13,517 nt of DNA from Neisseriaceae bacterium. Its GTDB lineage: Bacteria > Pseudomonadota > Gammaproteobacteria > Burkholderiales > Neisseriaceae. The notes under the pieces were generated by a model that made no database searches, was not told the DNA's origin, and was given only the letters and a program-made list of their open reading frames with translations. Where the stretch lies: assembly GCA_017446355.1 (NCBI GenBank), contig JAFSQZ010000052.1, positions 1 to 13,517 on the forward strand. The letters are read 5' to 3'. Below are positions 5,815 to 11,400 of the stretch, piece by piece. A program made the translations under genes and the position numbers. Numbering within the stretch: the stretch's first letter is position 1; each line of letters starts with the position of its first letter.

Positions 5815-6816
5815 ATGACGATTATTGTAACAGGTGCGGCAGGTTTAATTGGTAGCAATATTGTTCGCGCGTTAAATCAGCAGGGAATTAACGATATTGT
5901 GGCGGTGGATAATTTAACGCGTGGTGAAAAATTTAAAAATTTGGTGGATTGCGATATTCGTCATTATTTGGATAAACACGAATTTATTTATCAAGTGCGC
6001 GAGCATATTTTCCCTTACCATCATATTGAAGCCGTGTTTCACGAGGGTGCGTGTTCGGACACAATGAATCACGATGGTAAGTATATGATGGAAAACAACT
6101 ACCAATATACTTTGGATTTATTGGACTGGTGTCAAGATAAAAAAATTCCCTTTTTGTATGCGTCCAGCGCGGCGGTTTATGGCAAAGGGGAAGTTTTTGA
6201 AGAAAAACGTGAATACGAATCGCCTTTGAATGTTTATGGTTATTCTAAATTTTTGTTTGACCAAGTGGTGCGCGAGCGTATGGCGGCTGGTTTAAGTGCG
6301 CAAGTAGTGGGTTTTCGTTATTTCAATGTATACGGTATGCACGAGCAACATAAAGGACGTATGGCATCGGTGGCGTTTCATCATTTTAACCAATATCGTG
6401 AACAAGGCTTTGTCAACCTTTTTGGCGCGTATGAAAATTATGGTGATGGTGAACACAGTCGCGATTTTGTCAGCGTAGAAGATGTGGCAAAAGTGAATAT
6501 GTATTTCTTTAAAAATCCTAAATTATCAGGTATTTATAACTTGGGTACAGGACGCAGTCAGTCATTCAATGATTTGGCGGCAGCAACGGTAAACGCTTGT
6601 CGCGTGGCGGAAGGTAAAGAAAAATTATCACTTAATGAATTGGTGGAACAACAGTTTATTCGTTACATTCCCTTTCCTGATGCGTTAAAAGGCAAGTATC
6701 AAAGTTTCACCCAAGCCAATATTGAAGCCTTGCGCCAAGCGGGATACAGCGATGATTTTTACACGGTAGAAGAAGGCGTAACGCGTTATGTAGAATGGCT
6801 GTTACAACAATCTTAA
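5815..6816 (+). CDS. hldD: ADP-L-glycero-D-manno-heptose 6-epimerase
   Basis: This 333-residue short-chain dehydrogenase/extended-type epimerase converts ADP-D-glycero- to ADP-L-glycero-beta-D-manno-heptose, the donor for LOS inner-core heptosyltransferases. The Rossmann motif GAAGLIG (7-13) binds NADP. AVDNLTRGEKF (30-40) and HEGACSDT (76-83) are characteristic of HldD. The catalytic set is Ser117 (YASSAAVYG), Tyr141 and Lys145 (VYGYSKFLFDQ). FRYFNVYG (167-174) and HSRDFVSVEDV (214-224) form the sugar-binding half. The start is set by a strong AAGGAG (5801-5806) eight bases from the ATG. It is probably translated from the same transcript as hldA. Length is close to the family norm (about 310-335). 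Confidence 0.97.
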   Translation: MTIIVTGAAGLIGSNIVRALNQQGINDIVAVDNLTRGEKFKNLVDCDIRHYLDKHEFIYQVREHIFPYHHIEAVFHEGACSDTMNHDGKYMMENNYQYTLDLLDWCQDKKIPFLYASSAAVYGKGEVFEEKREYESPLNVYGYSKFLFDQVVRERMAAGLSAQVVGFRYFNVYGMHEQHKGRMASVAFHHFNQYREQGFVNLFGAYENYGDGEHSRDFVSVEDVAKVNMYFFKNPKLSGIYNLGTGRSQSFNDLAAATVNACRVAEGKEKLSLNELVEQQFIRYIPFPDALKGKYQSFTQANIEALRQAGYSDDFYTVEEGVTRYVEWLLQQS

Positions 6817-6835
6817 AATAATCAATAAAACAATA

Positions 6836-6863
6836 TTCAGGCAGCATTTTCAGGCTGCCTGAA
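6836..6863 (+). promoter_or_regulatory. Inverted DUS pair forming a hairpin at the lysE-family gene's ribosome-binding site
   Basis: A DUS half-site TTCAGGCAGC (6836-6845) and the end of a perfect DUS, GCTGCCTGAA (6854-6863), are exact complements, giving a 10-bp stem with an 8-base loop. No T run follows. Instead the downstream arm abuts and partly contains the ribosome-binding site GAAAGG (6861-6866) of the gene starting at 6873. The structure could therefore damp translation or act as an incomplete terminator after hldD. Confidence 0.6.
6849..6863. repeat. DNA uptake sequence (perfect 15-mer, T form)
   Basis: TTCAGGCTGCCTGAA lies upstream of the LysE-family gene. Its last bases contribute to that gene's GAAAGG ribosome-binding site. 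Confidence 0.92.
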
Positions 6864-6872
6864 AGGTAAAAA

Positions 6873-7499
6873 ATGAGTGGTATTCACAATTATTATGGTT
6901 TCGTACTTGCCGTGATTTTACTCAATCTCACACCAGGTGCGGACAGTATTTATATTCTGACGCGCAGTATTGCACAAGGTCGGCAAGCAGGATTTGTTTC
7001 TGCTTTGGGGATTATGACAGGTTTATTGGTACACATTAGCGCAGTATCTTTTGGTTTGGCGCAAATTGTGGCACATTCGCCCATTTTATTTGCGATGATT
7101 CAATACAGTGGTGCGGCGTATTTAATTTATTTGGGCATACAACTTTGGCGCGCGCCCACACTAACGCTTTCAGGCAGCCCAACTTTTCACACGCGAACAT
7201 TAAGTACCTTATTCAAACAAGGAATGATTACGAACTTACTCAATCCCAAAGTATTATTATTTTTTATGGCATTATTGCCACAATTTGTGCTGCCTGAAAA
7301 CCAAACGCCACTACCCTTTTTATTATTGGGCATCACCTTTTTATTCATCAGCAGCATTTGGCTCACCACGCTGGTGTGTTCTGCATCATTCATCGGCAAA
7401 CTAATGCGCCGAAAACAACAACTTGCCAACTATCTCAATAAAATCTGTGGCACAGTATTCATTGCATTAGCCGTAAAAATCATTTATCCAAGCAACTAA
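6873..7499 (+). CDS. LysE/RhtB-family amino-acid (threonine/homoserine-type) exporter
   Basis: This 208-residue inner-membrane protein has the usual LysE-superfamily length and about six hydrophobic segments (around 8-27, 42-66, 70-92, 122-142, 147-172, 189-204). Family motifs are NLTPGADSIYILTRSIAQGR (18-37) and NLLNPKVLLFFMALLPQFV (121-139). Members export amino acids such as threonine, homoserine, leucine or lysine; the substrate cannot be read from the sequence. GAAAGG (6861-6866) precedes the ATG by six bases and overlaps the end of a DUS. The next gene begins one base after its stop codon. Partial DUS at 7169-7179 and 7289-7298 are translated as Ser-Gly-Ser and Leu-Pro-Glu, the second in the loop after the conserved NLLNPK helix. 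Confidence 0.9.
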   Translation: MSGIHNYYGFVLAVILLNLTPGADSIYILTRSIAQGRQAGFVSALGIMTGLLVHISAVSFGLAQIVAHSPILFAMIQYSGAAYLIYLGIQLWRAPTLTLSGSPTFHTRTLSTLFKQGMITNLLNPKVLLFFMALLPQFVLPENQTPLPFLLLGITFLFISSIWLTTLVCSASFIGKLMRRKQQLANYLNKICGTVFIALAVKIIYPSN

Positions 7500-7500
7500 T

Positions 7501-8445
7501 ATGAACAATATCAACGACTTAATCAACCGTTTAGGCAAAAATCTCAAACACCAACTCAAATGGGCAAAACGTCAAAACCTAGAAGCGTGGCGCATTTACG
7601 ATCGCGACATTCCCCAATATCCCTTTGCCATAGACGTTTACGGTGAACACATTCACTTACAAGAATACGACACAGGCTGGCTGATGCACGAAGACGAATA
7701 CCAACAATGGCTAGACGAAATCTGCCAAGCCGTACAATTTGTAACAGGTTTACCCTTAAACAATATTCACCTAAAACAGCGTGCGCGTCAAAAAGGCATC
7801 ACACAATACGAAAAAACAGGACAAACAGGCGAAGATTTTATCGTCCACGAACACGGTCGCCAATTTTGGGTCAATGTAGACAAATATTTGGACACAGGCT
7901 TATTTTTAGACCATCGCAACACACGCAAAAAAATCGGCGAATTAGCAGAAAACAAACGCTTTCTCAATCTTTTTGCCTATACAGGCAGCTTCACAGTTTA
8001 TGCCGCAACAGGTGGTGCGGTTTATAGTGAAACGGTGGATTTATCCAATACCTATTTAAACTGGGCAAAAAGAAACTTTGAACTAAATCAAATGGATAGT
8101 AATAAGCATCACATTATTCGTGCAGACGTATTTCAATATTTGCAAGAAGCCAAGCAACAAAATAAACAATTTGATTTAATCGTATTAGACCCACCCAGTT
8201 TTTCCAACAGCAAAAAAATGTTAGACATTCTGGACGTACAACGCGACCAAGAAACCCTAATTGACGGCGCAATGAACTTATTAAGCGAAAATGGACAATT
8301 GTTTTTTTCCAATAACTTACGCACGTTTACTTTAAACGACGCTTTAATGCAGCGTTATCACATTAAAAACATCTCCAAATTTTCCGTCCCCGAAGACTTT
8401 CGCAATAAAAAAATCCATCAATGTTGGGAAATTCAGCATCAATAA
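7501..8445 (+). CDS. rlmK: RlmK-type 23S rRNA guanine-N7 methyltransferase (stand-alone)
   Basis: The 314-residue protein resembles the C-terminal RlmK half of E. coli RlmKL (YcbY), which makes m7G2069 in 23S rRNA using S-adenosylmethionine; the RlmL/THUMP half is absent. The N-terminal part (about 5-130) includes KNLKHQLKWAKRQ (13-25), YDRDIPQYPFAIDVY (33-47) and the basic LKQRARQKGITQYEK (91-105). LDTGLFLDHRNTR (130-142) leads into the Rossmann methyltransferase. SAM motif I is FLNLFAYTGSFTVYAATGG (154-172), an acidic ligand is Asp180, and the catalytic-type motif is DPPSFSNSKK (230-239). The C-terminal FRNKKIHQCWEI (300-311) matches the family end. No Shine-Dalgarno is seen and it starts one base after the exporter stop, so translational coupling is likely. 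The plus strand here is C/A-rich, unlike the G/T-rich hldA-hldD. The related RlmI family is a less likely assignment. Confidence 0.87.
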   Translation: MNNINDLINRLGKNLKHQLKWAKRQNLEAWRIYDRDIPQYPFAIDVYGEHIHLQEYDTGWLMHEDEYQQWLDEICQAVQFVTGLPLNNIHLKQRARQKGITQYEKTGQTGEDFIVHEHGRQFWVNVDKYLDTGLFLDHRNTRKKIGELAENKRFLNLFAYTGSFTVYAATGGAVYSETVDLSNTYLNWAKRNFELNQMDSNKHHIIRADVFQYLQEAKQQNKQFDLIVLDPPSFSNSKKMLDILDVQRDQETLIDGAMNLLSENGQLFFSNNLRTFTLNDALMQRYHIKNISKFSVPEDFRNKKIHQCWEIQHQ

Positions 8446-8454
8446 AGGACAAAA

Positions 8455-11400
8455 ATGCGCATTGCTTATGTAGATTTAGAAGTTAACGAACAAACCAAGA
8501 AAATTGGCGACATTGGCGTACTGTGTGGTGAAACACGCTTACATACTGCAAAAGTTTTTGATGCTGTTCAAATTATTCAGGCTGCCGATTTGATTTGTGG
8601 GCATCATTTTTTGCACCACGATTTTCATTACTTGCAAGAAGATTTAGCACAAGTTCATCGTTATCAAGAGCATATTATTGATACCTTATTGCTTTCTCCC
8701 TTGCTTTTTCCAGAGCGTCCGTATCACGCATTAAATAAAGATTATAAAACCGAATTTGCGCAATCCAATAATCCGCTGATGGATTGTCAAATCACGCGTG
8801 ATTTATTAGAAGAAGAAGTAAAAACTTTTTTCAGGCTGCCTGAACATTTAAAAACCATTTTTTATCAATTACTTCATCAACAAAATGGTTTTTCTGCTTT
8901 TTTCAAATATATTGGTTTTCAGGCTGCCTGCGATGATTTGCCGAAATTGATTGGAGAAACATTTTTACAAAGCATTTGTGAAAATGTTCCGCTGGCTAAC
9001 ATCATTGCACAATCGCCTGTTGCACTGGCTTATGCTTTGAGTTTGATTCATTGTAATCAACGCCACTCCATCACCCCTGCTTGGGTTTTACATCAATTTC
9101 CTGAAATAGAGTGGATTTTTACCCAGCTTCGTGCCACACCGTGTCGTCAAGCTTGTGCGTATTGTCGGCGGCATCTCAATATTGAATTGGCTTTAAACAA
9201 ATATTTTGGGTATTCAAAATTTCGCGAATACGATGGAAAACCTTTGCAAGCCAAAGCGGCACAAGCGGCAGTTGAAGGAAAATCCGTTTTGGCGGTGTTT
9301 CCAACGGGCGGTGGCAAGTCGGTTACCTTTCAAGTGCCTGCTTTAATGGCAGGAGAATATGGCAAAGCATTAACGGTTGTGATTTCGCCTTTACAATCGT
9401 TGATGAAAGACCAAGTGGATAACTTGGAACAACGTGGTATCACCGAAGCGGTTACCATCAACGGTTTACTCGATCCGATTGAGCGACAAAAATCGTTAGA
9501 ACGTGTACAAGATGGTTCTGCCAGTCTGCTTTATCTTGCTCCTGAAAGTTTGCGTTCGCGAACAATAGAAAATGTGTTACTCGGACGAAAAATCGCACGC
9601 TTTGTGATTGATGAAGCACACTGTTTTTCAGCGTGGGGACAAGATTTTCGCGTGGATTATTTATATATTGCTGAATTTATCAGAAAAATTCAGGCAGCCA
9701 AAAAACTTTCTCACCCTATTCCTGTTTCGTGTTTTACGGCAACAGCAAAGCCGCAAGTGATTGAAGACATTAAAGATTATTTTAAAAAAGAACTCAATTT
9801 AAATTTGCATACTTTTGCTGCCAGTGTGGAAAGAAAAAATCTGCGCTATCAAGTATTGTTGCAAAAAGATGATGATGAACGCCGTCAAACCCTGCGTGAT
9901 TTAATTGAACGCTATAACTGTCCTACGATTGTTTATGTTTCGCGGACGAAAAAAACGCGAGAAGTTGCTCATCAACTTAATCAATATGGTTTTGTTGCTT
10001 TGCCTTATCACGGCAAAATGGATAAGGAAGAAAAAATCCTAAATCAAAATCAATTTATGACAGGAGAAGTGCAAATCATCGTTGCAACATCGGCTTTTGG
10101 TATGGGCGTGGATAAAAAAGATGTGGGCTTGGTGGTGCATTATGAGATTTCGGATTCTTTGGAAAATTATGTACAAGAAGCAGGGCGTGCAGGGCGTGAT
10201 GAAAACATTCAGGCAGCCTGTTTTGTCTTATTTGCCCCAGAAGATTTAGACAAGCATTTTTTGCTGTTAAATCAAACCAAAATTGCGCAAAAAGAAATCA
10301 ATCAAATTTTCAAAGCCATTAAAGATTTATGCGGTAAACGCCATTCTATTACGGAATCGGCGTTGAATATTGCACGGCAAGCAGGTTGGCATGAAGAACC
10401 TGTTGAAGAAATTGAAACGCGTGTTAAAACCGCCATAGCGGCTTTGGAAAGTGTTGGTTATATCAAGCGTGGCTACAATATGCCGCGTATTTATGCCAAC
10501 AGTATTTTGGCGAAAAACGCTGCCGAAGCCATTGAAAAAATTCAACGCTCCCAGTTGATTCCTTACGAACACAAAATCAGTGCCGAGCGAATTATTAAAA
10601 AGCTGTTTTCACAACGCAGTCATATTCATCACACCGAAGAAGATGCGGAATCACGCGTGGATTACATTGCTGATGTATTGGGTTTGAAAACCGAAGTGGT
10701 GGTGAAAATTGTTTCGTGGTTGCGTCAAGAAAAGATTTTGGCGGATCAGCAGGATTTGCGTGCGTTTATTAAAAAAAGTGGGCGATTGCAAGATGTTTTG
10801 CATAGTTTAAATTCATTGGTGCAGTTGGAACATTTTTTATTAGAAAAATTTCAAGATGAAGGCACTTTGCGAACTTCATTGAAAATGTTGAATCAAGAAT
10901 GTTCAGGCAGCCTGAAAACGGTTAATCCCAAAATGCTCAAAAATGTTTTGACTTTTTGGAAAATGAAAAATGTTTTGGTTCGCTGTGAAAATGCGCACGA
11001 TGAAGTCGCGTTAACTTTAAAAAGTTCAGCCAAACAACTCTCCGCGTGGTTGGATACAACACATTTATTGGCGCAATTTGTTCTGCGTTATTTATATGAA
11101 ATACAGAAAACACAATCGTTTGAACAACAAGAAAAATCTGAATTGGCGTATGTGGAATTTTCCGTTGGCGAACTGCTGGACGCTTTCCAAAAAAGCCAGT
11201 TGATGCGTTCCCAAAACATCACTTTGGACGATATTGAAGATGTGTTGTTTTACTTATTGCGTATGGGTTTACTGAAAATTGAAGGCGGATTTTTGGTGGT
11301 TTATCAACGATTACACATTAACCGCCTAATGATGGACAATCGTAAACAATACACCAAAGAAGACTATGTTTCGTTGGCACAGCATTATCAAACACGGCAA

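Noticed and set aside
7707..8027. 106-codon plus-strand frame inside rlmK
   Set aside because: Out-of-frame overlap of a well-supported methyltransferase gene, with no ribosome-binding site or family resemblance.
9142..9165. CX3CX2C reading as a radical-SAM iron-sulfur motif
   Set aside because: The spacing matches, but there is no radical-SAM barrel around it; it lies between an exonuclease fold and a RecQ core, so a structural metal site is more likely.
1781..10916. Recurring 15-base repeats as a CRISPR array
   Set aside because: The copies are scattered at irregular distances of hundreds to thousands of bases, inside genes and between them, with no spacers or cas genes; they are uptake sequences.
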